Below, piece by piece: positions 37,144-48,200 of a DNA stretch of 64,000 nucleotides; within the stretch, counting starts at the first letter, position 1, and each line of letters begins with the position of its first letter. The position numbers were made by a program, and so were the translations under genes. Location: positions 302,303 to 366,302 of the forward strand of contig NZ_JACVOM010000002.1 of the NCBI RefSeq assembly GCF_018882445.1. Reading direction: 5' to 3'. This DNA is from Polynucleobacter sp. 15G-AUS-farblos (GTDB lineage Bacteria > Pseudomonadota > Gammaproteobacteria > Burkholderiales > Burkholderiaceae). The notes under the pieces were generated by a model. It was given only the letters and a program-made list of their open reading frames with translations, made no database searches and had not been told where the DNA came from.

Positions 37144-37829
37144 GCACCATTCAGAAAATTGGCATCCTAGGAGGAACCTTTGATCCTCCTCATAATGGCC
37201 ACTTAAAGCTAGCCATTCATTTTGCGAGGCTATTGCACTTGGATGAATTGCTTCTCATACCAAGCGGCGAACCATGGCAGAAGGGTTCCGGTATTACTCC
37301 TGCAGAAATTCGTTTTCAGTTAACTGAGGCTGCCGGTATCGATTTAACAAAAGCACTTCAATACCTCAAGATACCAACTCAAGTTGGTATTGATCGTATT
37401 GAAATAGAACGTGCTGGACCTAGCTATAGCATTGACACCGCAAAATCTTTACGTGAGCGCTATGGCCCTGAAACCAATCTGATTTGGCTAACTGGGGTAG
37501 ATTCCCTCATTCATCTACCCTCATGGAATACTTGGCAGAATTTATTTAGTTACATGAACTTTGCGGTTGCTAGCAGACCAAATTATGATCTCGCGACTGA
37601 AATGAGCCCTGAAATCAGCAAGACCTTAGAAAAACATCAAACGCTAGATCTCCGCGCGCTTGAGATTACACCATATGGCCTCATATATATTGATGAGAGC
37701 CTATCAGTCGACTTATCATCAACCGATCTCAGAAATCGCCTTAAGACATCTGATCGGAATTTAATTGAGTCAGACCAGATCCCATCGCATACCTTGCAAA
37801 TTATTACAAAGCTAGGCTTGTATCAATAA
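37140..37829 (+). CDS. nadD: Nicotinate mononucleotide adenylyltransferase
   Basis: Makes deamido-NAD from NaMN and ATP. The nucleotidyltransferase motif [18 protein letters not shown] near the N-terminus and SSTDLRNRL near residue 195 are diagnostic. The start is uncertain: a TTG at 37140 overlaps the hemF stop (TTGA), another TTG lies at 37131, and there is no ATG near the conserved region. I prefer 37140 for its coupling overlap. The product is about 229 residues, normal for the family, and rsfS follows as in many bacteria. Confidence 0.94.
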   Translation: MSTIQKIGILGGTFDPPHNGHLKLAIHFARLLHLDELLLIPSGEPWQKGSGITPAEIRFQLTEAAGIDLTKALQYLKIPTQVGIDRIEIERAGPSYSIDTAKSLRERYGPETNLIWLTGVDSLIHLPSWNTWQNLFSYMNFAVASRPNYDLATEMSPEISKTLEKHQTLDLRALEITPYGLIYIDESLSVDLSSTDLRNRLKTSDRNLIESDQIPSHTLQIITKLGLYQ

Positions 37830-37874
37830 TCAAGCTAAGATCACCCTAAATACAAATTAGATTACTGAGAAACC

Positions 37875-38264
37875 ATGGACTTACGAAAATTACAACGCGT
37901 CATTATTGATGCTCTAGAGGATGTGAAGGCGCAAGATATTCGTGTCTATGACACCTCCAAATTAAGTGAACTATTTGATCGCGTCATTATTGCCACTGGC
38001 TCGAGCAATCGCCAAACCCGCTCATTAGCAATGTCCGTTAAAGAAGATGTCAATGCTAAAGGTGGTGAAGTGATTTCCATCGAGGGATTAGAAACCGGTG
38101 AATGGGTACTAGTCGACTGTGGAGATATCGTAGTGCATATTCTGCAACCGATGCTCCGCTCTTACTATCAGCTCGAGGGCATGTGGGGTGCTAAACCCGT
38201 ACGCGTGAAATTAGCTGGTGATAAAGGCCTTGCTAAGGCTAGCGAACCTGACGACGACGAATAA
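37875..38264 (+). CDS. rsfS: Ribosomal silencing factor
   Basis: A 129-residue RsfS/YbeB/iojap protein that binds L14 (uL14) on the large subunit and blocks subunit joining. Family stretches are [40 protein letters not shown] and YYQLEGMWG. An acidic C-terminal tail (EPDDDE) is present. It precedes rlmH by 26 bases, the usual order. Confidence 0.97.
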   Translation: MDLRKLQRVIIDALEDVKAQDIRVYDTSKLSELFDRVIIATGSSNRQTRSLAMSVKEDVNAKGGEVISIEGLETGEWVLVDCGDIVVHILQPMLRSYYQLEGMWGAKPVRVKLAGDKGLAKASEPDDDE

Positions 38265-38290
38265 GTCCCGTCACATCACTGCATGTTGCC

Positions 38291-38734
38291 ATGCGCTTAA
38301 CGATTATTTCAGTTGGTCATAAGATGCCTGATTGGGTTGCTATGGCAACTCAGGATTACATCAAGCGCATGCCGGCTGATTGCAGCATCGACATTAAAGA
38401 AATCAAACCTGATCTCTCGCCTGCAAAAGAAGCCGTCAAGATTGCAGCAGCCATTCCGAAAGGTGCACGTGTTATCGCCTTAGATGAGCGCGGCAAAGAT
38501 CAAACCACCCAACAACTCGCTACGCAATTAGCTAACTGGCGTCAGGAAGGCATTGATATTGCCTTTTTAATTGGTGGGGCTGATGGCTTGGATGCCAGTC
38601 TTAAAGAAAATGCGCAAGCCTTATGGAGGCTATCTAGCCTAACTCTACCTCACGCTATGGCCAGAGTATTGCTGGTAGAGCAGCTCTATCGTGCATGGAC
38701 TATCTTACAAGGTCACCCCTACCATCGTGAGTAA
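38291..38734 (+). CDS. rlmH: 23S rRNA pseudouridine-1915 N3-methyltransferase
   Basis: A SPOUT-class methyltransferase of 147 residues. The knot region [18 protein letters not shown] and the C-terminal [21 protein letters not shown] then HPYHRE are the exact family hallmarks. It modifies m3-psi1915 on the assembled 70S ribosome. Its last codons overlap the likely GTG start of the following maf gene. Confidence 0.98.
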   Translation: MRLTIISVGHKMPDWVAMATQDYIKRMPADCSIDIKEIKPDLSPAKEAVKIAAAIPKGARVIALDERGKDQTTQQLATQLANWRQEGIDIAFLIGGADGLDASLKENAQALWRLSSLTLPHAMARVLLVEQLYRAWTILQGHPYHRE

Positions 38735-39353
38735 TTCTTATATCTATTTAGCCTCTCAAAGTCCGCGACGCCAAGAACTCTTAAAACAGATTGGTGTTCG
38801 GTTTGAAATGTTAGCTCCAGATCCAAGCGAAGATAGCGAAAGTATCGAGATTCCTTTTCCCCATGAAAAAGCACGTGCCTATGTCGAGCGCGTCACGATT
38901 GCGAAGTGCAAAGCTGCATTAGCTCGCTGGCAAAAAATGGGATTACCTTGGGCTCCTATTTTGTGTGCTGACACTACGGTCAGCCTACCCTACAGTCAAG
39001 ATGGTCAAATTTTGGGAAAGCCAAGGGATGTAGCAGATGCCACCCGCATTTTATCGATGCTGAGCGGCAAGACCCATGAAGTACTCACTGCGGTCGCCCT
39101 CACCATTAAACCAAGTGATGAGCCGATTTGCTTAGTGCAAGTGTCTGAGGTGGAATTTGCCTCTTTATCTTCAGAACAGATTGCAGCCTACATCGCCAGT
39201 AAGGAACCCTTTGGAAAAGCAGGCGCCTATGGCATTCAAGGCTTAGGAGGCAGCTTGATACCCTCGATCCGTGGCAGTTATAGCGGTATCATGGGATTAC
39301 CTCTTTTTGAAACTAGCCAACTTCTTGATCGCGCCCAAGTCATCCGTATATGA
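38727..39353 (+). CDS. maf: Maf-family nucleoside triphosphate pyrophosphatase
   Basis: A Maf house-cleaning pyrophosphatase, probably acting on dTTP/UTP (YhdE type) or modified nucleotides. I start at the GTG at 38727, overlapping rlmH by eight bases, just before the family opening [20 protein letters not shown]; a longer frame from 38691 lies inside rlmH. The product is 208 residues. LCADTTVSL and [17 protein letters not shown] residues ([17 protein letters not shown]) are present. The exact nucleotide cannot be told by eye. Confidence 0.92.
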   Translation: MSNSYIYLASQSPRRQELLKQIGVRFEMLAPDPSEDSESIEIPFPHEKARAYVERVTIAKCKAALARWQKMGLPWAPILCADTTVSLPYSQDGQILGKPRDVADATRILSMLSGKTHEVLTAVALTIKPSDEPICLVQVSEVEFASLSSEQIAAYIASKEPFGKAGAYGIQGLGGSLIPSIRGSYSGIMGLPLFETSQLLDRAQVIRI

Positions 39354-40813
39354 ATGAAGAAATCCTCATCAACATTACACCGCAAGAAACGCGAGTAGCC
39401 TTAATTCAGCAAGGCGCTGTTCAAGAACTGCAAATTGAACGTACCCGTCAACGCGGTATTGTTGGCAACATCTATTTAGCAAAAGTAGTTCGTGTCTTAC
39501 CCGGGATGCAATCCGCCTTTATTGAAATTGGTCTTGAGCGTACGGCATTTATGCATGTGGCCGACATTACCCAAAATAATCCGAATGCCCAAATTGAGAA
39601 ACTACTCTTTGAAGGCCAGACAGTCTTAGTGCAAGTCCTAAAAGATCCCCTAGGAACCAAGGGCGCACGCTTAACTACTCAACTCAGCATTGCTGGACGT
39701 AATTTGGTTTATTTACCTCCAGCCGGCAGTGATGTTGCAACCGAGAAATACATTGGCGTATCCCAACGCATTGATCAGCCAGAAGAACGTGAAGCAATCA
39801 AAACCCGTCTGGCAGGATTAATGGCAGTCGATGAAAAAGGCGGCATCATCGTCCGAACCAGCGCTCAAGATGCAACTGACTCTGAACTACAACACGATAT
39901 GCATTACCTCAGAACCACCTGGGAAAATATTCGTGAAGGCATGAAACACCATGCCGCCCCTAGCCTACTTTACCAAGACCTCAGCTTAGCGGAGCGGGTA
40001 TTAAGAGATGTGGCAGGCGAAGAAACTACCCAGATACGGGTAGATTCTGCAGAGAACTTTGAGAAACTCAAAGGCTTTGCCAATCTGTATATGCCCAATT
40101 TACTTTCCAAACTCACCCTGCACCGCGGCGAGCGCGCGCTCTTTGATTTATTTGATGTCGATGCAGAAATCAATAAAGCTTTAGGTCGTAGAGTAGACCT
40201 TAAGTCTGGTGGTTATCTTATGATTGACCAAACTGAATCAATGACAACGATTGATGTGAATACGGGAAGTTATGTTGGTGCCCGTAATTTAGATGACACT
40301 GTCTTTAAAACCAATCTAGAAGCAGCGCAAGCCATTGCACGTCAATTGCGCCTACGTAATCTAGGCGGCATCATCATTATTGATTTCATCGACATGATTG
40401 GCAAAGACCATCAAGAATCAGTATTACATGAACTCAAGCGCAATTTAGAGCGTGATCATGCGCGTACTTCTGTGAGCGATTTCTCGGCCTTAGGTCTAGT
40501 AGAAATGACACGTAAGCGTACCCGCGAATCCTTAGCCCACATTACTTGTGAGCCATGTGCTATCTGCATGGGCAAAGGGGAAGTGAAAACAGCCCAAACA
40601 GTCTGCTATGAAATCTTGCGAGAGATCGTTCGTGAGCATCGCCAATTTAATCCTCGCGAGTTCCGTATCGTAGCGGCACCCGATGTGATTGACCTCTTCC
40701 TCGAAGAAGAAAATCAATTCTTAGCCCAGCTAGGTGACTTTATTGGCAAGCCCATCACACTCCAAGCAGAAGGCAGCTTCCGCCAGGAGCAGTACGACAT
40801 CGTACTGAGTTAG
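39350..40813 (+). CDS. rng: Ribonuclease G
   Basis: An endoribonuclease of the RNase E/G family acting on rRNA and mRNA. The 487 residues show the N-terminal S1 domain ([20 protein letters not shown]), the catalytic region with [11 protein letters not shown] and [11 protein letters not shown] (metal-binding Asp residues), and a C-terminal Cys cluster [11 protein letters not shown]. The length is of the short RNase G type, without the long RNase E scaffold tail. It overlaps maf by four bases and converges with msbA. Confidence 0.95.
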   Translation: MNEEILINITPQETRVALIQQGAVQELQIERTRQRGIVGNIYLAKVVRVLPGMQSAFIEIGLERTAFMHVADITQNNPNAQIEKLLFEGQTVLVQVLKDPLGTKGARLTTQLSIAGRNLVYLPPAGSDVATEKYIGVSQRIDQPEEREAIKTRLAGLMAVDEKGGIIVRTSAQDATDSELQHDMHYLRTTWENIREGMKHHAAPSLLYQDLSLAERVLRDVAGEETTQIRVDSAENFEKLKGFANLYMPNLLSKLTLHRGERALFDLFDVDAEINKALGRRVDLKSGGYLMIDQTESMTTIDVNTGSYVGARNLDDTVFKTNLEAAQAIARQLRLRNLGGIIIIDFIDMIGKDHQESVLHELKRNLERDHARTSVSDFSALGLVEMTRKRTRESLAHITCEPCAICMGKGEVKTAQTVCYEILREIVREHRQFNPREFRIVAAPDVIDLFLEEENQFLAQLGDFIGKPITLQAEGSFRQEQYDIVLS

Positions 40814-42573
40814 CCATTAGAGAACTGAATGCGGTGCAAGCTGGCATAGATACCATCTTGCTTAATCAGATCTTCGTGTGAGCCATTCTCAATAATTTGG
40901 CCATGCTCTAAAACAACGATTCGGTTGGCATGCTCAATAGTCGATAAGCGGTGCGCAATCACTAAAGTGGTTCTACCTGCCATCAATCTGTCTAAAGCAT
41001 CTTGGACCTGACGCTCTGACTCAGAATCGAGCGCAGAAGTAGCCTCATCCAAAATCAAGATTGGGGCATTCTTATAAATAGCTCGCGCAATCGCTAAGCG
41101 TTGACGTTGACCCCCAGATAAGCGGTTACCGTTATCACCCACCAAGGAATCAATGCCGTCAGGCAACTCTTTAACGAGAGCAGTCAGATTGGCTGCCTCT
41201 AATGCCTGCAACACCCGCGCCCGATCAATACCAGCCTCATCAAATGCACCATAAGCCACGTTGGCAGCAATCGTGTCATTAAATAAAACGACATCTTGGC
41301 TCACAAAGGCGATTTGTTTACGCACGTCAGCCAGCACAATATCTTCCAAGGGAATATCGTCCAAATAAATATGGCCTGAGCTGGGCTTAAAGAAACGGGG
41401 CAATAAATTGACTAAGGTCGATTTACCCCCACCTGATGGCCCAACAAATGCGACCACTTCACCTGGGGCAATACTTAAATTGATATGACGTAAAGCATCT
41501 TGGCGTCCCGCTTCTTGCTGATATGAAAATCCCACATCTTCAAACCGAATGCCACCCTTCGCTTTATCTAGGGATTTCATATTCAGTTTGCGATCTTCAT
41601 CCTCTTCAAAGGGCTGATCCATTAAGGCAAAGATCATTTCTGCAGCAGTCAAGCCACGCTGCAAGGGTTGATTGATATCTGCTAAATGCTTTAAAGGGGA
41701 AATCACCAACATCATGGCGGTAATGAAAGCAGCAAAGCCCCCTACCGTTGTGCCTTGGGTAGCAGACTGCATCAAGGCAATCACCAACACGACGGATAAA
41801 GCCATCGAGGCAATGAGTTGGGTAATCGGTTGATTGAGACCACCAGCCACTGCAGATTTAAGCGCAAACTGACGCAAGCGTTGTGCTTTTTCCATAAAGC
41901 GCTGCATCTCATATGACTCAGCGCCATGTACCTTAACAATCTTATGACCTGCGACTGACTCTTCAACGATATAAGCTAACTCACTCGTCAATGTTTGTTG
42001 CTCACGATTCAGTGCGCGCAAGCGACGATTAATCTTGCTCATGATGAAGGCAATAATTGGGAAAATCACCAACACCAATAATGTCAGTTGCCAATTTAAA
42101 TAAATCAGATAACCAATTAAACCAATGACAGTTAATGAGTCCCTGACAAGACTAATTAACATACCACCCATAATGGTGAGGATGTTATTGACCTCAAATA
42201 CCACTGCATTAATTAAATGGGAAGCGGAATTCTGCTGAAAGAACACCGTCCGCGCACGTAGTAATGTATGGAACATTTGCTCGCGCAATTTCAGGAGTAC
42301 AGAGTTAATAACGCGGGTCAGCAAATAATTCGAGAAAAACTGTGCCAAGCTGCGAATCACCGCTAAACCGACCAAGAAAACAGGTACCTGCCAGAGCTTG
42401 TTATTCAGCTCACCGGTAAAGCCCCTATCTAGCAATGGCTTCATCAGGGCTGGGATAGATGTCTCCGATGCAGCCACAATAGCCATGGCCAATAAAGAGC
42501 CAATAATTAGCCTAATATGGGGCTTGAGATACTGAATTAAGCGATTTAGGGTAGTCCGGTCTTGAGCATTCAT
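40810..42573 (-). CDS. msbA: Lipid A export ABC transporter, ATPase/permease
   Basis: A half-size ABC exporter that flips lipid A-core across the inner membrane. The start is the ATG at 42573 ([19 protein letters not shown]), giving 587 residues; the longer frame to 42723 runs across the divergent glycosyltransferase gene. A six-helix membrane domain (about residues 20-310) precedes an ATPase domain with Walker [10 protein letters not shown], signature [15 protein letters not shown] and Walker [13 protein letters not shown]. Glycosyltransferase genes for the LPS core diverge from it ten bases away. Confidence 0.94.
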   Translation of the reverse strand: MNAQDRTTLNRLIQYLKPHIRLIIGSLLAMAIVAASETSIPALMKPLLDRGFTGELNNKLWQVPVFLVGLAVIRSLAQFFSNYLLTRVINSVLLKLREQMFHTLLRARTVFFQQNSASHLINAVVFEVNNILTIMGGMLISLVRDSLTVIGLIGYLIYLNWQLTLLVLVIFPIIAFIMSKINRRLRALNREQQTLTSELAYIVEESVAGHKIVKVHGAESYEMQRFMEKAQRLRQFALKSAVAGGLNQPITQLIASMALSVVLVIALMQSATQGTTVGGFAAFITAMMLVISPLKHLADINQPLQRGLTAAEMIFALMDQPFEEDEDRKLNMKSLDKAKGGIRFEDVGFSYQQEAGRQDALRHINLSIAPGEVVAFVGPSGGGKSTLVNLLPRFFKPSSGHIYLDDIPLEDIVLADVRKQIAFVSQDVVLFNDTIAANVAYGAFDEAGIDRARVLQALEAANLTALVKELPDGIDSLVGDNGNRLSGGQRQRLAIARAIYKNAPILILDEATSALDSESERQVQDALDRLMAGRTTLVIAHRLSTIEHANRIVVLEHGQIIENGSHEDLIKQDGIYASLHRIQFSNG

Positions 42574-42583
42574 ATAATGAATT

Positions 42584-43345
42584 ATGCCCACCTTATCAGT
42601 CATACTCATCACTCGCAATGAAGAGTCCAATTTGGACGATTGTTTGGCCTCCCTGGACGGGATTGCCCAGCAGATCGTAGTGGTCGATTCCAATAGTACG
42701 GATCGGACCCTAGAGATCGCCAATCGTTATGGTGCGCTGATGGCCTACCCCTCAGATTGGCCTGGTTTTGGCCCCCAAAAGAACCGCGCTCTAGACTTGG
42801 CGACCTGTGACTGGGTACTTTCCCTTGATGCCGATGAAAGACTGACGCCAGCTCTCAAATCTGAAATTTTGACTGCCATCAACCATTCGGCACAGGTGGA
42901 TTGTTTTGCGATTCCCCGCCTATCTTGGTATTGTGGCCGCTTCATTCGCCACTCTGGCTGGAGTCCGGATTATGTTGACCGCCTATTTAAACGGGGCACC
43001 GCCCGTTTCTCGGATGATCTAGTTCATGAGCGCCTGATTCCAAATGGCGCCGTAGCTAAATTAGAAAATCCTATGCTGCACTACAGCTTCATGAATTACG
43101 CCCAAGTGCTTGATAAGCTCAATCGCTATTCCACTGCATCAGCAGCACAAGCATTTGCTAAAGGCAAAACCAGCAGCCCCCTTAAAGCTGTTCTGCATGG
43201 CTTATGGGCATTTGTGCGCACCTATATTTTGCGCGCTGGATTCTTGGATGGCCCACAAGGATTTGCCTTAGCCATCTCCAATGGGCAGGGCACTTACTAT
43301 CGCTATATGAAATTGTGGCAACTCAATCAGGACGCGGGTAAATGA
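42584..43345 (+). CDS. GT2-family LPS core glycosyltransferase (WaaE/KdtX-like)
   Basis: A 253-residue GT-A fold transferase. The N-terminus [32 protein letters not shown], the [13 protein letters not shown] stretch and SLDADERL (metal-binding DxD) match the WaaE/KdtX group, which adds beta-glucose to heptose I of the LPS core. The divergent msbA and the downstream transferases support an LPS role. Acceptor and sugar are inferred only. It overlaps the next gene by four bases. Confidence 0.87.
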   Translation: MPTLSVILITRNEESNLDDCLASLDGIAQQIVVVDSNSTDRTLEIANRYGALMAYPSDWPGFGPQKNRALDLATCDWVLSLDADERLTPALKSEILTAINHSAQVDCFAIPRLSWYCGRFIRHSGWSPDYVDRLFKRGTARFSDDLVHERLIPNGAVAKLENPMLHYSFMNYAQVLDKLNRYSTASAAQAFAKGKTSSPLKAVLHGLWAFVRTYILRAGFLDGPQGFALAISNGQGTYYRYMKLWQLNQDAGK

Positions 43346-44121
43346 TTTCGATTTTGCTGGCTACCTATAACTGGCCACAAGCACTCAAACTCTGCCTAGA
43401 ATCCCTTGCCACTCAAACTGATCGCGATTTTGAAATCATCATTGCTGATGATGGCTCTACAGAAGATACTCGCGCTCTGATCGAAAGTATTAAAGTACTC
43501 CATCCCATATCCATTACCCATCTGTGGCAAGAAGATCAGGGATTTCGGAAAACCCAAATTCTGAATCAAGCCATCGCTGCTGCACATGGCAACTATTTAG
43601 TATTTTTAGATGGCGATTGCATTGTTCAGCCTGATTTTGTGGCACTTCATCGCGCCCTAGCCGAACAAGGCTATCTCGTAACAGGTAGTCGGGTACTTTT
43701 AGATGAAAGCCTTACCAAACAATTATTGACCTGGCCTAAATGGGATTTCAAGGTCTTTACTAAGCATCTTCTGGGCTATCGTTTGAGTGGTGGCATCAAT
43801 AAATATTGGCCCTTAAAAATCAAATTGGGCAATGGCTCTTGGCGTGACTACAAAAAATTTGTTTGGCGCCGCATTAAAGGCTGCAATATGGCCTGCTGGA
43901 AAGCGGATGCTGAAGCGATCAATGGCTTTGATGAAAGCATGACTGGCTGGGGTCATGAAGATGCGGATTTTGTCTTTCGATTACAGCGCCATCACATCAA
44001 ACGTAAATCGGGTTCTTGGTCTACAGAGGTCTTTCACCTCTTTCACAAAATTCATGATCAAAGCAATGCTGAAGAAAATGCCCGCAGAGTGCGCGCCATG
44101 ATTCAAGCCAAAGCAATGTAA
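43342..44121 (+). CDS. GT2-family glycosyltransferase with galactosyltransferase-type C-terminal motif
   Basis: A 259-residue transferase. The N-terminal half has ILLATYNWPQALKLCLESL, ADDGSTEDTR and FLDGDCIVQPDF (DxD). The C-terminal part has GCNMACWKAD and WGHEDADFVFRL, a motif shared with beta-1,4-galactosyltransferase-like GT2/GT7 enzymes. The product is probably cytoplasmic and extends the LPS core or another surface glycan. Donor and acceptor cannot be told from the sequence. It is coupled to the upstream GT2 gene. Confidence 0.86.
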   Translation: MISILLATYNWPQALKLCLESLATQTDRDFEIIIADDGSTEDTRALIESIKVLHPISITHLWQEDQGFRKTQILNQAIAAAHGNYLVFLDGDCIVQPDFVALHRALAEQGYLVTGSRVLLDESLTKQLLTWPKWDFKVFTKHLLGYRLSGGINKYWPLKIKLGNGSWRDYKKFVWRRIKGCNMACWKADAEAINGFDESMTGWGHEDADFVFRLQRHHIKRKSGSWSTEVFHLFHKIHDQSNAEENARRVRAMIQAKAM

Positions 44122-44131
44122 ATTACAGGCC

Positions 44132-45280
44132 ATGACTCAATTCTCAACCCTCAAGCCTAAAAAAGTATTGTTTATTGCCACTCGGCAAATTGGGGATGTC
44201 TTGGTAACAACTCCGCTCATTAGCAAAGCCCGTGAATTGTGGCCCGATGCAGAGTTTCATTTTCTGGGCTATCGCGGCAAGTTAGACATGCTCAAAGGCA
44301 ATCCCGATATTGCCGAAATCATTGAGACTTCTGATCGACCTGGCTTTGGTGAATACCTTTCCCTCTTTAACCGCCTGTTTCAACGCTATGATTTGGCTAT
44401 CGTTACCCAACCTAGTGATCGTGCCTACCTCTATGGTTTAGTTGCTGCCCTTAGGCGGGTTGGTGTATTGGGTGGTCATCCGCAAGGGAAGGACGGCAAA
44501 GGCAGCAGTAAGACTGAAAAGCAAAATGCTTGGAAGAAATTCATTTCCATGCATAACGTGACCGTGGATTACTTTGCGCAACATGTCATTGCAGAGAAAT
44601 TACGCTTGCTAGAGGTGTTCTTCAGAAATCCGAACGATCTGTTTAAAGAAGCGATTTCAGTGACGCCTCCTGTAGGTGAACCATTAACACCGCTCATTGC
44701 CAATCAATTAAACCAACCCTATGCAGTCCTCCATCCTGGCCCTTTAACAGCTTATAAACGTTGGCCTCTCGCCTATTGGCAAAAACTCATTGAGTGGCTG
44801 GTGCAAGAGGGTATGCAAGTCGTCTTAAGTGCCTCACCAGCCAAACAAGATTTACAACTCAATCACGATATTCTTTCTTTATTAGATGAGGACACTCGTA
44901 AGCAGGTGATTGATACGGCTGGTAAGTTATCCATTCCACAGGCAGGCACCTTGCTGCGCGGCGCAGCGCTCTATATCGGCGTTGATACATCCATCACCCA
45001 TTTAGCCGCTGCCTGCAATACTCCAACAATTACCTTATTTGGTGCCACCCCACCCACCAATTTTGGCCCCTGGCCTAATGGATTTATTGGTGATCAACCC
45101 TATCAACTGCGCGCTCGTACACAAACCGTAGGCTGTATCACGATCCTGCAAGGTCCCGGCGAATGTGTTCCCTGCCGTAAAGCAGGTTGCCAAGATCGCG
45201 CAGACAGCAATAGTGAGTGCCTAGATCTACTTGAACCCAGTCAAGTGATTGACGCGGCTAGGCAAGTACTTCAAAAATAA
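44132..45280 (+). CDS. GT9-family heptosyltransferase-like glycosyltransferase
   Basis: A 382-residue ADP-heptose:LPS heptosyltransferase-family (GT-B fold) protein. KVLFIATRQIGDVLVTTPLIS at the N-terminus, YAVLHPGPLTAYKRWP and the donor-site VDTSITHLAAACNTPTITLFGAT are the family elements. A C-terminal cysteine cluster (GECVPCRKAGCQDRADSNSEC) resembles WaaQ-type enzymes. It is the third transferase in the run and likely acts on the inner core. Exact heptose position is unknown. It converges with dnaE seven bases away. Confidence 0.88.
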   Translation: MTQFSTLKPKKVLFIATRQIGDVLVTTPLISKARELWPDAEFHFLGYRGKLDMLKGNPDIAEIIETSDRPGFGEYLSLFNRLFQRYDLAIVTQPSDRAYLYGLVAALRRVGVLGGHPQGKDGKGSSKTEKQNAWKKFISMHNVTVDYFAQHVIAEKLRLLEVFFRNPNDLFKEAISVTPPVGEPLTPLIANQLNQPYAVLHPGPLTAYKRWPLAYWQKLIEWLVQEGMQVVLSASPAKQDLQLNHDILSLLDEDTRKQVIDTAGKLSIPQAGTLLRGAALYIGVDTSITHLAAACNTPTITLFGATPPTNFGPWPNGFIGDQPYQLRARTQTVGCITILQGPGECVPCRKAGCQDRADSNSECLDLLEPSQVIDAARQVLQK

Positions 45281-45287
45281 AACGGGA

Positions 45288-48200
45288 TTAGAGGTACTGA
45301 ACCTGTACCGGATTCTGTTGCTTAGATGCCAAGATCTGGCCCAAGCTATGAAGACAAGCATCGTCAGGATAGATGCGTAACTCTTCAGGGAACTGCATTA
45401 AGCACGCGCCGCCACTCGTAGTAACAGCAGCAGTCAACATCAGCCCCTTTACCGAATCATTCGAGCCGGCAGCGGGAGGATTAGCGGGTCCTAATTTTGG
45501 GTCGCGCACTCGATTGGACATGAGATAAGGATTAATTTGGGAGCGCAGCATTTTCAGATCAATTGCGTTATCGATGCATACATGCACGTTACGGGCAAAA
45601 CGCATCCGCGCACCAGTAATATCCATTACCGCTTCAGAAACAATACGCATACCGCCTGAGAACTTATCTGGTGTGACATTGACCTTTGCGACCAAGAGCT
45701 CATCTTCCTTAAGCCAAGAGCGGTTCGGCTCATACACTTCGCTGTAAAGCGTGATCTCAAGTGCCGCTGTGCCATCATCAATCGTAGCGATCATCATGCG
45801 ACCCCGTTGACCGGTCAGCATGCGAGCAGAGGTAATGATGCCAGCGATCAGCTGGTCCTTACCCTCACTAATCTTCGATAGCGGCTGACGAATAAAGTGC
45901 GCAGTCTCATCACGGTAGGCATCAAACATATGCCCTGTTAAGCAAAGACCCAGTGCGGTCTTTTCTTCTTGAAGGCGTTTTTTCTCAGACCAGATTGGCT
46001 CACGCACCAGCTCGGGCAGATGACGATTTTCTTCACCGGCCATCTCAAACAAGCTCACTTGATGAATCGATGCTTCCGCTTGCTCTGCAGCTTCAATTGC
46101 TCTGGCTAAGGAAGCCAAGAGCGTAGAACGAATGTCGTAGAGATTGCCGCCAGCAGCGACGCTATCACGATAGAGACTATCAAATGCACCTGCGCGCATC
46201 AAAGCCTCGATCGCCCTACGATTGACTTGCCTGCGATCGACTCGTGCACAAAAATCAAATAGATCTTTAAATGGTCCACCAGTTTCGCGAGCCTTAACAA
46301 TAGACTCAATCGCCGCTTCACCCGTTCCACGAACCGCACCAAGACCATAACGAATATGACTGATCGGCGAATCGGGCGCTGCATCAGGGGCGCGTAGAGG
46401 TGTGAACTCGTATACCCCAGTATTAATATCAGGTGAGAACACCCGAATCTGATTGGCTAAGCAATCGTCATACAAAATCTTCACCTTATCGGTGTCATCC
46501 ATGGCGAGTGATAAGTTGGCCGCCATAAATTCAGCTGGGTAGTAGGCTTTTAGCCAAGCAGTCTGATAAGCCAAGAGTGCGTAAGCAGCAGCATGGGATT
46601 TATTAAATCCATAGCCCGCAAAACGCTCCATCAAGTCATAGATCTCGTTTGCTTTAGCTTCGGTAATACCGCCCGCTTTAGCACCATCACTAAAGATCTT
46701 GCGATGCTGCGCCATTTCTTCTGGCTTTTTCTTACCCATCGCACGACGCAACATGTCAGCGCCACCCAATGAGTAACCGCCAATCATTTGGGCCATCTGC
46801 ATCACCTGCTCCTGATACACCATGATCCCGTAGGTTTCACGTAAGACGGGCTCAATACGAGGATCTGGGTACTCTACTTTTTGACGTCCATGCTTACGCT
46901 CAATAAAGTCTGGGATCAAATCCATTGGACCAGGGCGATACAAAGCTACAAGCGCAATGATGTCTTCAAAGCGGTCGGGTTTTGCCTCACGTAGCATGCC
47001 TTGCATGCCGCGACTTTCTAGCTGGAACACGGCGACGGTATTAGCTCTCTTTAAAACATCAAATGCCTTCTCGTCATCGAGCTCTATCTCACCAATATTC
47101 CAATCACGACGATCTGCATGCAAGGCTTTGATCCAGCGCTCAGCAGCAGCCAAGATAGTGAGGGTAGTTAAACCTAAGAAGTCGAATTTCACCAAGCCAA
47201 TCGCTTCCACATCATCCTTGTCAAACTGACTGATGACTGAGCTACTGTCTTGATCTTTAGTTTCTTGGGTATAGAGTGGGCAAAAATCGGTGAGGCGACC
47301 TGGTGCAATCAAGACACCACCAGCATGCATACCAACGTTACGGGTCATGCCCTCTAATTGCTCAGCCAGAGAAAGTAACTGACGCACTTCATCTTCATTT
47401 TTCTCGCGCTCAGCTAATTGCTTTTCTTCTTTCTTCGCCATATCAATAGTCATGTATTGACCTGGCTTATTCGGAACTAGCTTAGCAATACCATCAACGA
47501 AGTTATAGCCTTGCTCAAGCACGCGTCCAACATCCCGAATCGCCGCTCTCGCAGCCATCGTGCCAAAGGTAGCAATCTGACTTACCGCATCTTTGCCATA
47601 CTTATCTTTAACGTATTGAATGACGCGATCGCGCCCATGTTGGCAAAAGTCAATATCGAAGTCGGGCATCGATACCCGCTCTGGATTTAAGAAGCGCTCA
47701 AAGAGTAAGTTGTAGCGCAATGGGTCTAGATCGGTAATACCTAATGAGTAAGCCACTAAAGAACCCGCACCAGATCCACGACCAGGGCCCACTGGCACAC
47801 CATTATTTTTTGCCCAGTTAATGAAGTCAGCCACGATTAAGAAGTAGCCAGGAAAGCCCATTTGCGAAATCGTCTTCACTTCAAAGACGAGACGATCGTG
47901 ATAACGCTGCTCTTCTTTAGCGCGCTCTTCTGGATCCGGGAAATTACGTTCCATGTGGCGCTTCAATCCTACTTCTGATTGCGCCAATAAATATTCATCC
48001 AGAGTAATACCCTGAGGCACTGGAAAATCGGGCAAACGAGGTTGACCCAATACCAAAGACAGATTGCAACGTTTGGCAATCTCAACAGAATTTGCTAAAG
48101 CCACCGGTAAATCAGCAAAGCGCTTTTCCATCTCTTCTTGAGATAAGAAATATTGCTCATCATTAAATTTCTTTTGACGACGCGGATTGCCTAATAGCTC

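Noticed and set aside
42574..42723. 50-residue N-terminal extension of msbA
   Set aside because: It overlaps the divergent glycosyltransferase gene and lacks homology; the family start is the ATG at 42573.
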